The notes beneath the pieces are model-generated. The model did no database searches and was not told where the DNA came from. It saw only the letters and a program-made list of their open reading frames with translations. From Chloromonas sp. AAM2 (taxonomy: Eukaryota > Chlorophyta > Chlorophyceae > Chlamydomonadales > Chlamydomonadaceae), in contig QAXH01004207.1 of assembly GCA_004335635.1 (NCBI GenBank), forward strand, positions 31,538-65,882: a DNA stretch of 34,345 nt. Direction: 5' to 3'. Position 1 is the first letter of the stretch. Every line of letters starts with the position of its first letter. Made by a program: the position numbers and the translations under genes. This document shows positions 21,301 to 31,100 of this stretch, in pieces.

Positions 21301-23416
21301 NNNNNNNNNNNNNNNNATTTGGCAACTCTTACAGTGTCATTTGTAATATCTGTGCCCTATTGAGGCTCATGGCCACGCTTTCCGGCCATGCTTTCTCAAA
21401 CAGTAAAATGATTTAAGGCCACGCTTGTGCTTTCGGTTATGCTTCCCGCTTCCGGTGACCCTGCCCATGCCTTGCATAACGATGCAGATAATTAATGGTA
21501 TATCCTTCAGGGTGTAGCCAACAGCTGTGCCTAAGAAGTACGCCGATATTTTGAGCAAGGCTGACCACTGTTATTTCCACTCTGCATCAATGGCCTGACA
21601 TTCACGCACCTCGCAAACTATTGCTCAGCAGTGGGACAAGGGTATACAGGGGTATACTTACCTCGGAAAAGTCGAACCTCCCAGCTGTTGGGTAAAACAT
21701 GATGGGATGCACAGCTCCAGATACGTCCCTGACCTGTATGCAACATCATTGCAAAGCACAACCATCTCAGAAGCGCATGTCACAAGCATGTGCATCAATG
21801 CCTGTCAACCTATCCAGGTGCGTGCGGGTCTGTGTGTGTGTAGTTGTGTGTGCTTGGAGGAGTGCATGTGTGGCGGGACGGGGGCACCCCGTGTCTGGCA
21901 TCAGCAGCATCAGCATCAGCAGCATCAGCATCAGCAGCATCAGCATCAGCAGCATCAGGATCATGATTTGTGGCTTATCATACTTCTCATACTTCTACCC
22001 ACGGTACTGCAGCTAGACACGATATCTCTCCATGAATTACGCGCCTGACAATCACCAAGCCAAGAAAGCTCACTGGTAGCAGACGAATGCCATCACCAGC
22101 AATACGGTTCCAAGTTGAAAGCACCCATGCCCCCCCTCACTACAGCCTGCTGGCCAGCTAGGGCTGCATCAGTTGCAAAAGCAAGCGTTTGAAGCTGGAA
22201 GTCGCATGCATCCCATGTGGCCTAGCCACCTGAGCCTGTGGGTTCTCAGCAGGGCACTGACCCCGCAGGGTTGTTTTAAGTACAACCCTTGTTCCGTCAG
22301 GGGTACTGATCAACCCGATAACTCTAACCTTGTACGGGGCCCAAATTGATGGATGCAATCCCCATTTGCAACTAACACTGACCTGTATCCGGTGCCCCAG
22401 AATGGGCATCTGAGAGAGGCTGTCGTCCACTATTTCACCGGCAAAGCACCATGTCCTCGCCGCCTGCAGCATGCCTGCGTGCATGGGCATTTGGGAGATG
22501 AGATGAAGAGTAGACGCATAATTGATGAATACCTTCCCTCTGATTGGGTTATGCATCCTCTTTTCATTGTTTCGCATGGACAATGACACAAGCCACTAGT
22601 GTGTGCGTTAGCTGCAGACGGCATGCTGGCCGGCTCAAGCGGTCGGTGTGTGCAGGATTTTGTGTTGTTGAGCTGCACCCTGCTGACACTGTTCGTGACA
22701 TGGCATAAAACAGGGGCAGCAGGCAATTCAAATGTGGAGGGCGTATCCCTGGCCATGGCTCCTGGAACTGACGCAAGGGCAGGCTACTGAGGATTGTCAT
22801 GCCTTCAAACCTTGCGCAGTCTCAACGAAGTAACCGTTCTCCATCTCATCAAGCTGCGTGCATGGCAGCAGGGCATGGCATAGGGTCTAGCTGTAGCTGT
22901 GGCTTTCAGGCATTGACACTGTACGATGTTGCTTACACCATGGCTGCATATACATGGGGATGCAATAGCTGCAAGTGAAGAGACGAAAATTCTAAACATA
23001 CCTCATGAAGCTGTACCCAAGTCTTGCGGCAAACTGATGCTGCAAACTCAAGTATACAACTGCTTGCACCAAGATACATCATGTGTCGTACCTGGGGCAA
23101 ATCCGAGAACACTGGGAAGTAAAGCGGGTTAGACAGCGAGGCCTGACTTGACGCCATATTGGCGGGAGGGTGGGCGGGGTTGCCAGTTGCGGTTGTACTA
23201 GCTCGTGCTGTCCAATGACACGGAGACAACTACCGATGTGTGCGCCTCATGCCGTAGATTCAACAGCAGGAACAAACCCACAGCCGCGAGCCCAAGGTCG
23301 CCCCATGGAAACGGGCGAGAAAAGAGTGAATGGGGCGAAGGTGAACACTCAAAACTGTCTGCATAATCCTGTCCGATGTTTCCCAATTTCGATCGAAAGA
23401 GCTGATGTGACGGCAT
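18388..23416 (-). CDS. MYND-type zinc-finger protein, 12 exons
   Basis: Exons: 23416-23234, 23091-23002, 22853-22811, 22474-22383, 21733-21662, 20265-20174, 20042-19979, 19805-19750, 19678-19612, 19339-19235, 18943-18854, 18528-18388. Phases agree at every junction, giving about 364 residues. The N-terminal exon has a hydrophobic stretch (LGLAAVGLFLLLNL). The middle includes HPIMFYPTAGRFDFSELK and TIFIRYAARCYFSD. The MYND finger spans two exons: ICCCC, then CGGCGAARYCSNTCK, and after the junction DNNKALHCSFC. This keeps the C-x2-C, C-x2-C, YC-x3-C, x7, H-x3-C spacing of the family. MYND fingers bind short proline-rich peptides in partners; many green-algal MYND proteins have no known role. 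No SET domain is seen, so it is not an SMYD methyltransferase. A Cys/His-rich exon (AFCCSECWLHSRHVHQLV) precedes the finger. The last exon, also Cys-rich, is the least certain and may be untranslated. Intron 5 contains a hAT element and the assembly gap. Confidence 0.68.
20741..21039 (+). pseudogene. BED zinc-finger transposase remnant
   Basis: ATG 20741 opens MVREGLVWDNVTIVNEEG and then hits TGA. Adding one extra base shift at the GGGG run 20791-20794 continues as VTCNLCSYKGYAGAPRLTHH. A second shift at the TTTT run 20868-20871 continues as VKGNQVCICEPTTEENKQ, followed by a basic, Lys/Ala-rich helix with AKKRK, ending at TGA 21037. The W...C-x2-C...H layout is that of a BED finger, the DNA-binding N-terminus of hAT transposases. 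No catalytic domain is present. The two breaks lie in homopolymers, so sequencing error cannot be excluded, but the element is too short to be intact anyway. Confidence 0.6.
21221..21316. other. Assembly gap (96 N)
   Basis: Run of N inside the hAT element. True length is unknown, so the element could be longer than it appears. Confidence 1.
21899..21958. repeat. 15-bp tandem repeat (CATCAG-rich)
   Basis: About four units of CATCAGCAGCATCAG-type sequence in intron 4 of the MYND gene. No coding role is apparent. Confidence 0.9.
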
Positions 23417-23455
23417 CTGGCCATCCGGCAAGGATAATAGGAGACCTAATCGAAA
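23417..23455. promoter_or_regulatory. 39-bp spacer between divergent start codons
   Basis: Separates ATG 23416 (-) of the MYND gene from ATG 23456 (+) of the acyltransferase. It is too short to contain two separate promoters and leaders, so the two 5' UTRs probably overlap and the promoter elements probably lie within the transcribed first exons or in a shared bidirectional core. No TATA-like box is evident. Confidence 0.5.
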
Positions 23456-26400
23456 ATGAAGTCGAGCTCTCTTCAAACTCTCCCAGCGTTTCTGTTCTCC
23501 GTATTTGTATTCTACTGGTCGCTCCCCTTCGCCGCAGTCACTAACAGATGCTTCCGCCAGTTGAAAGGCCCTCGCTCGGACATGTATGGATGGTACGTTC
23601 TAACACATCAGTAGCCGTGCAGCGTGGATATGTTTACCTTGTTCGTGTCTCCAGCGCATGCATTTGCGTGCAGCTACGCACGTAAGTGCTAACGCTCTCA
23701 TCTGCTCACCCCAGCTTCACATACCCTTGGCCTGCATTCCATCACAAGCTTTACCTCGTGCACATTTCACATCTACGGCTGCATCTCTCTACAGCACACA
23801 ACATTGCCATATCTATGGCCAAGGCGAAAACAGATGCTGTCACATGCATGCTTCATCCAATGCATGCATCAAACGGGATGCATGCCTCCAATGCCGCATC
23901 AGCATGCCACGTGCTGCACAGGGGCAAGCTCATGCGATCATTCTTCCGGGTCAAGATTGTCAAGTATGGGGCGCAAGGGCTGTACAAGCCTCAGAGACCC
24001 ATCCTCTACTTGGTAAGGCAAGCAGTCATCTGGGTGGCGGGGTCTGCTCCAGCACATGTCCTTCTTTTCAGTACAAACAGCACGTCAAAGCACTCCAAGG
24101 ATTGTCTCATGTCCAAGCATGGGTGCCAGCAGGGTTGGTGTATGTCTGCAACAGATCGTGTGTCAACTCTGGGTTGCACATGGGTTGTGTCTGTTTGTGG
24201 TGCTGACATCCAACAAGTCTAGTAATGATGCGCTACACATGCTGGCTGCAACGCCATGCTCCCTCCCATCGCCTGCAGTGTAACCACCGAAGCTGGGCGG
24301 ATTTCTTCCTGGATTGTTTCTTGACAGAAGGCAATGCAGCTCTCATGAGCAGGTAAGCACATGGCGTCTGAAACCGGACGGATGGCTTTCTGCTTCCACG
24401 TGGGCCTCCGAATGTCACTTGGGAGCAGACACAGGAGGACATGGGAGTGGATGGGGGTCTGCAGACGTGCAAAGAGAAAGGTTTTGTTGAGTTGCATGAA
24501 AATGCTAGGGTTGTGAGCGCTTAGGGTCAATGGTGGCCGCGAATTGATGAGCCAGCACTGAACGTCAACAACTGGGTTAACAGCTTTCCGCGGCTGCTTA
24601 CACTCATGTGTGCCACAGCAGGCACATGGCCACATGGAAGTTTAGAAGGAGCGTGTGCATATACAGGAGAAAGGTTAGGGCCCTCTTTTGTAGTAGCAGT
24701 GGTTTTGTACTCAATTGCATGTTGCCTACGTCATGGGTTCTGAAGTGTGTGGTGTGATGATTATGCTGACAGCACTGATAACCATGTTGAACTCGAGCTT
24801 ATTGTGTGCATCACGTGCACCCACAGGTGGCTGGTGTTCTGGGTGTTTCCTATTTTCATGGCATCGGTCAAGGTACTCAAAGGGGTGGTGCTCTTCAAGA
24901 GGGGGGCCATTCTGGATAAGAAGGCAAGTACACATCAGCGTATGATGGTCAGCAGGCACAGGTGGCAGCAGGGTTTGGTGGCAGCAGGTGTGCCATTGCC
25001 TCAGTAATTGATGGTGGATGATGGCAGATGCACATGATCCAGTGATGGCACATGCACATCAACAGGCAGAGTTTGTCAAAGCGAGCCGATCTAACAATGT
25101 TGAGATGTGTGCGTTCAACTTTGCAAGCTTTGGTGCTCAACTGCTGGGTGCTCTCGTCCCGGTCATGCCTACTGGGGTTCTGCATGCCGGATCGCTAACC
25201 TGACGAATTGGTGTGTTGAAATGTGATCATGCATACGGCATCCATTTCATGCACTCTTTGCCTAAAGCCAACGCTTTGTTACATGACCCTCACACAGTTT
25301 CTTGCAGTCTGTTCACCTACACTGGAGTGTCCTTCATTTGCCTGCGGCCAACTCTTTGCTCCAACCTGCTTGCCACTACTGTGCTGTGTCCTCCATGTGC
25401 TGTGTCCTCCATGTGCTGTGTCCTCCATGTGCTGTGTACTCCATGTGCTGTGTACTCCATGTGCTGTGTACTCCATGTGCTGTGTACTCCATGTGCTGTG
25501 TACTCCATGTGCTGTGTACTCCATGTGCTGTGTACTCCATGTGCTGTGTACTCCATGTGCTGTGTTGTGTTCACAGCTGTTCAACGAATGGTTGGACAGT
25601 CAGGTGGCGGCCAGTCCTCTGCCTGGGCTGCTGGTGTACCCCGAGGGTGCGTTGCACGGGGCTGGTCTGGGGGTGGCACAGGTGGTCAAGGGTAGGTTTC
25701 TCCGTTCCCTGGAGCAAGGATTGACGCCTTGGAGCGCTGATAGGCATGCTCCTTGGAATGTGTGCAAGGACTCCATGCAAATGCAAGAATAGACTAGACA
25801 TCATCTGGACAGGCCTGTTGGGGTGATGAGAGTGTCGAATGGTCTCTGTGATTTTGAACTGGAACACGGGCAGGTGCATGTGGTGCACTACATGCACGCC
25901 GCTCTGAAGCTTGTAATGCTTATTCCTTGCAACCAAGTGACAGCAATCTCTCTCTTGTACCGTGCATCTGCAAGTCAACAAATGACTCAAAATGGGACAC
26001 ATCAAATGCAAGATGATCGTCTTGTTTGCATGCAATCGGCATGCAATTTGTACCCATCATGGTTTATGTCACAACAGTTACTGTGCCATTCTCATGTAAC
26101 CAAAAGTTGTGGCTGTTTTGCGGTGGTGATGCATGCTTGCCCTATCAACTCATTGTGTGCGCAGTCCAGATGTGCACGCCAGTGTCCCATGTCCCCGTTG
26201 TTCACGTGTCACACGTTTCTTTATGTGTGACCGGTGTCACCCTTCAGGTCATCGCAGCACCAAGCCCACCTCCCTCCCCCTCAAGCGGGGCATGCTCTAC
26301 TACGCGCACAGCAGAGCCATGCCAGTGCAGGTGGGCGATAACAACACAGAAGGACGTTCAAAGAGATGAGGTGGCGCATCCCATATGCAGGTCCAGTGCT

Positions 26401-28115
26401 GCTTCAAGCGCCCGGTCACCTACATGATGAGCTTATCTGTTGCTCTTGCAAGTGAAGCAAACCTCTACATGCACTCGGATAAGCTTTTGCCACTTTCCCC
26501 TCATACTTCTTCCTTTCGTGCTGTGCAGCTTTCTTTTGATGTGGTAACCTTTCCATAATTTAAGTTTGTGTTGCTCTCCTCATGCCTGTGCAGCTTGTGA
26601 TCGCCCGAGGCAAGGAGTCAGTTCTCTCAGAGAAGCATCAGACGGCGTCCTGGGGGTCTACAGTAGCTGTGGGCTACTCAGCGGTGAGAGAGAAAGCAAG
26701 GGGGTGTTCGAGGTTTCCATGGCATCTTCAGAACCCTCTGTACCAACTTTGATTTTGTCAAGGTTGTTGGCTCTGTTGAGGTTGTTGGTTTTGTTGAGGT
26801 TGTTGGTTCTGTTGAGGGTGTTGGTTGTGAAGTTCGCTCAGGGCGGGTCAGGATGGTGCCTGTGGCGTCCGTGTTCTCTGACGACTGCTCATACGTGATA
26901 TTTACTCTCTGCATCGGCGGGCATGAGGTTTGCACACATCTTGGCTCCACATGCATGCGTCATCACGTGCATACACAGTTTTTCCCTTTCCATCCCACAC
27001 CTGGGGTCACAAGCTTGCATGCGCTTCACACCCCTTGTCTGTCACCAGCCTTGCATGGCCTTGTCCTGCAGCCAATCGAATCCAAGGACACTGCATTTGA
27101 GGAGTTCGCCCGGAAAGTGCAGTTGGCCTGGGACAAGCTGTGGGACGAGGTTTTCACGGCAGACATCAGCAGTGAGTGCCAATGGCAGGGTGCTGCTTGG
27201 TCAGTCGGCAGTCTTGAGTGGTTCAGCAGCAGCACCGGGGCCCACCTGCTATCAATCATGCATGCGCCATGATGTTCAGTGTCAGCAGGACGGTCGGTCG
27301 CCTTCCTAGTTCCATTGTTTTCTTGCTGCTTCAAGGATCGCCTTTGCTTTTTAATCTATATCCCATACGCCAGTTGCCATGGCCGCTCGTACGCCGGTGC
27401 CTAGCTTGGTCATCTGGTCCATGACCTGCAGGCCTCCCGCCCTTGATTCAGGAGAACACACCAGCCTTTGACTACCCCATGTCAATGCGCATCCAACAGG
27501 TAACAGCTGCATGCGGCCTGCTGGTCTGGTGTAACTGATGGCAGCTGATTACGGACTGAGCCGTGCAGTGAAAACCTGTCTGCCTGGAATAGACTAGAAC
27601 TTCATCGGCAGATTCGGCTACAGGCATGAAAAGGATCGCAGGTGGGCCTACAATGCAGCAGGTGCAACAACTCCGGGTAGTGCATGGTACGTTGAACGTT
27701 GTGATAACATCACATGGTTCCCAAGGTCAGGTGCTCGCCACGTGCTGCAGATGTTCGCTGTCTACTCGTCAGTTCCCATCTTCTGGGGCGCCATGTGGTT
27801 GTCAGCCCGCATAGCACTGGCAGCCACCGCATTCCTCGGTGTCGTGGGCCAACAGGTAGGCGTTGTGTCAAGGTGATTATTCTCCTGTGCCTCATTTGCT
27901 TCCTTCAAGTTGCATTTCTTTGGTAAGTTGCTCTTTTCTGCTAGCATGCTAGCATACAATTGAGTTAGCGTCTATTCAAAGGGTTAGGGTTGGCGGCTCA
28001 ATAGTCATGCCAGTTCTGCTAACTGAACTGGGATGCACCCTGCCTGCTCTTGCAGATGCTGTTCTGCGGCCTGACAGTATGGCTGATCTGGTCAATCATG
28101 GCCTGCCAAGTTTGA
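23456..28115 (+). CDS. PlsC-family lysophospholipid acyltransferase, 11 exons
   Basis: Exons: 23456-23592, 23922-24012, 24279-24352, 24827-24923, 25577-25646, 26248-26330, 26594-26683, 27072-27171, 27432-27499, 27751-27855, 28056-28115 (TGA). Phases agree throughout, giving 324 residues. The family transfers acyl groups from acyl-CoA to lysophospholipids such as lysophosphatidic acid, at the ER or plastid membrane. The N-terminus has a membrane anchor (AFLFSVFVFYWSLPFAAV). Motif I, NHRSWADFFLD (H-x4-D catalytic pair), is at about residues 78-88. VVLFKRGAILDKK fits motif II, YPEGHRS at about 154-160 is motif III, and LPLKRGMLYYAHSR follows. The C-terminus has two hydrophobic helices (VPIFWGAMWLSARIAL; LFCGLTVWLIWSIMA). 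Length is usual for the family. Intron 4 starts with GC (AAG|GCAAGT) and carries a minisatellite. The exact acceptor substrate cannot be read from sequence. No TGTAA was seen within about 500 bp of the stop. Confidence 0.88.
25379..25565. repeat. 16-bp minisatellite in intron 4 of the acyltransferase
   Basis: About eleven and a half units of CCATGTGCTGTGTACT, the first ones with CCT in place of ACT. It ends 11 bp before the acceptor TTCACAG of exon 25577. Open frames through it are artefacts of the repeat. Confidence 0.95.
26761..26828. repeat. 18-bp repeat in intron 7 of the acyltransferase
   Basis: Nearly four units of GTTGAGGTTGTTGGTTYT type. The open frame on the minus strand (Pro-Thr-Thr-Ser repeats) follows from the repeat and is not a gene. 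Confidence 0.85.
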
Positions 28116-31100
28116 GTTCACTGCCCATGTCCATACTACTAGGGCCAAGCACTCACCTGCCAAGTTTTGCCAGCCTCAGCCTTCAAAGTACAGTGACTGT
28201 CCCTTTATCCGACCAGATTCCATTACGCTATCCACGCGTCGATCGATCTTTGCGGCTCTTTGGCAAAACGGACTGCGCCATGATGCAAGCCTTTATCCCA
28301 AGTCAGGGGTGCTCGTGCGGACATCATTGCAGACAGCGGATGGCAAGCTGATGCAAGCTTGCTCGTGCGGTGGCGACTTCTGTGCTTTCAAGAGGTCTCT
28401 AGTACTTATACATTGATTTGCTGAACCGTCTAATGGTCTGAGCTCTAAGCGATTTTTAGTTTTGGACCGGTCAGCACCTGTTCTGGCTGCTGGCCTACAC
28501 ACAGAAACACATCGTCAGCTGTCACAGCGTCTGTTCAAAGCAGGGAGGCCGTAGAACGTGTTGTGGGCTCCTGACCTCCATGAGCAAGGATTAGTCAGCA
28601 ATTAGGCAATCCAGCCTTGGGCCTACCACCTATGTAGACATTGCTCATCTGCACAGAGCGATAGCGCCTACCAGCAAATCTGCTGGCTGCAGCCTTACAG
28701 GCCATTGGCTGAACACCTGCTTGGCATCTCACGTGGTCTGAATGAGCTTTGCTGCGCTTGCTGAATGTGCTGGGAAAGCAGTGTTGGCTGGCTCTTCAGA
28801 ACCTGATTCCAAGCAGAAGAACCCTTTTACTAGTCATCTGACTCCAGCAGTAGAGCACGTGCTACCATTATCATATCCAGAGGTATCTTGGCTAGCAGTA
28901 TCCCCGTCTTCAAGGTCACAAACCATCCTCCACACAGCTTTTGAGACGTGTACTTGCTTACTCAAAAGGGCTTTGCTGCTGTACGGCTTTGGAGTAGGCT
29001 TTTCTATGATCGAAGTCATTCAGGAACGTGTACCATGTCTGAAAGCATCTGTGACTGGTTGTTGAGACGGCATGTAATCTCTGATCCAGATTTGAGACGG
29101 CATGCTTGATTGGAGATTAGCCGGGGCTTGTTACAACATCATGCAGACAGAGTTGGAAGCAAGAAACAGCCCATAACAACAAAAGAGGATAGATAGCGCA
29201 ACATGCACTGCAAGGAAGGATAGGCGCTGCCATATGCAGTATTTCCATGAGCGTTAGCCACGTGAAAAACGCCTGCAGCGCTGTAGCTGCTGAGCACTGT
29301 ACGCTGACTCATTGGTCTCCATGCCATTTCCCGCGGCACTGGCATACCACAAGCGCCTGGCCACACGGAACCCTGCTAGTGGCATGGCAGGCATGAACTC
29401 GTATCGTTAGGAATGAGTAACAGAGTGTAGCGCCAGAGCCGGTGGCCGGAGGCTGCATCACAGTTTTGTATTCATATCAATAGTGACCACGAGCATGTAT
29501 CCCTCCCTGCAGTCATCATACAAGTCAATGCCATGGTGCATGTGCCCCGCCCTGTGCTTACCTACTCCCAATGGCTCGACAGAGCAAGTAGTCAACGGCT
29601 TTCATGAGCCAAGGGAAAGAAGAGGATTGCAGTCGATCTTGTATACGTACCTCGCTGCTGTGCACCTACTTGTTTCCAATGCTCAGTTGCTGCAGGGACA
29701 TTGTACCTCATCTGATCTGTTCTGGCGATATCCATCACGAGTCAACAACTGAAAAAAGAGTCTGTGAGTTAGAGCCTGTGAGCACCACTGTGGGAGGATT
29801 CAGTCAACAAGCCTGCAGAAAGCTGTGTTGCATTCCCGTCCCCAAGGCCTGTGAAACATATGCGTGAAATGCGAACGATGCCAACAATGAGTGCACATGC
29901 ACCTTGTGTTCCGCCTTCCCAATGTACACACACTTGCACGTGACTAGATTTCCAATGCGATGGGACGGCAAGGCACTGTGCACTGGCCAGGCTGGTGTGG
30001 TTCATAGACACTGTGGATGCCACTGACTCACTCTGCGCTGCTGATCTACTGCTCTGGCTTCCTAAAGGTTCGGTGCACTGAAGGATAGCAGACGTTACAC
30101 ATGACACCTCGGCAGATTGGCGGTAGCCATGGGCTTCTCGAGAATCCGGGTTCTCCAGCAACGTTTGGGGATGGCACACTGTATACCACGGATCAGTGGT
30201 AGACATGTAAGTCAAACTGCTGTGCTTGTCATACATGGTATGCTGTGTTCCAAATGTACCATAGCTGCCACAATGAATAGCTCCTCCTTGGGAGCTGAGC
30301 TTCTGTTGGTACACTCCACATCGCATGCCCAGCAAACTATGAATCTCTGACTGCTGTGTACTGTGTCCGTCATGCACCAACTGCGGAGTCGGGACTTGAT
30401 GGCTGCCAAGGGCCAAGGTTGCTGCAACGCCAAGCTGGCAATGGGCGATGCGACTCATGAGTCGGCCTAGCTACGACATTGCAGAGGCCCACACCAACAG
30501 CTCCGTTGATGTGGTCTACAGCAACATTATTGCTGCCCCGTTTACCCTCACAAACCCTACATTCCCCATGCACTACGTAGACCAGCTGCAAAATAGACCG
30601 AACTGCTGACCTCTTCCGATCTCCTGCTCTTGCTTCCGTATCTGCACTGCTTTTCTGCTGCTTCTGACTGCACATGTCAGTGCGAGATTGCCTTGCGCCG
30701 TAATGCTATAGACTCGGATGTACAAAGCAACAGCCGCAAGAGGCAGACTGGGCAAGAGGCACCTCTACACAGGAGTCAGCAGCGCCAATACTCGGTCTGA
30801 TTTGCTGTCCCATCTGCCTGCCAAGCGCACATCAACCTGTTCCCTGCAGGTGTCTGGCTACCCAATGCTAGACAACCAATCCGTTGATTAACCCTTTTTC
30901 ACTGTCAGTGTTTCGCTAATCTTCCAGGTTGTCATGTTTTCCTGGCTGCAGTTGAATGAAAAGGACCGATGCACCATTCACATATGCACCTGGGCTGGCA
31001 ATCGCAAGCTGTCGTTGGAGCTGACTGCATCAACAAAAACAGCTGGTGTCGCAACAGAGCATGTGAAGTCAAAGTCAAAGCCTTGTGTTGTCAGTTGGTT

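Larger units (their letters stand above)
20539..21471 (+). mobile_element. hAT-type transposon, degenerate, with TIRs and TSD
   Basis: The element spans 20547-21463. Its ends are a perfect 17-bp inverted repeat, CAGGGTCACCGGAAGCG at the left and its complement at the right, with further imperfect similarity inwards (GCATAA in both). Flanks are CCCATGCA (20539-20546) and CCCATGCC (21464-21471), an 8-bp target duplication with one mismatch. Ends beginning CAGGG and 8-bp duplications are typical of hAT elements. Inside is a plus-strand BED-finger-like reading frame. At about 917 bp (96 of them N) it is too short for a full transposase, so it is an internally deleted copy. It sits in intron 5 of the MYND gene, on the opposite strand to that gene. 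Confidence 0.8.

Noticed and set aside
21899..21958. CATCAG array considered as a CRISPR-like repeat
   Set aside because: Units are contiguous without spacers; a simple tandem repeat in an intron.
25213..25792. Plus-strand Cys-rich open frames (repeated PPCAV / SMCCVLHVL)
   Set aside because: Produced by the 16-bp intronic minisatellite. The true exon here is only 25577-25646 in one frame.
28007..28351. 114-codon plus-strand frame after the acyltransferase
   Set aside because: Overlaps the terminal acyltransferase exon (28056-28115) in another frame and has no splice or family support.
28742..29065. 107-codon plus-strand open frame with ATG
   Set aside because: Plausible composition but no motif, no clear promoter or poly(A) signal, and no way to test it from sequence alone.
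29769..30458. Minus-strand open frame of 229 codons
   Set aside because: Starts with ATG but has no recognisable motif, and its antisense strand holds equally protein-like pieces with splice signals. In DNA of this composition such a length can arise by chance.
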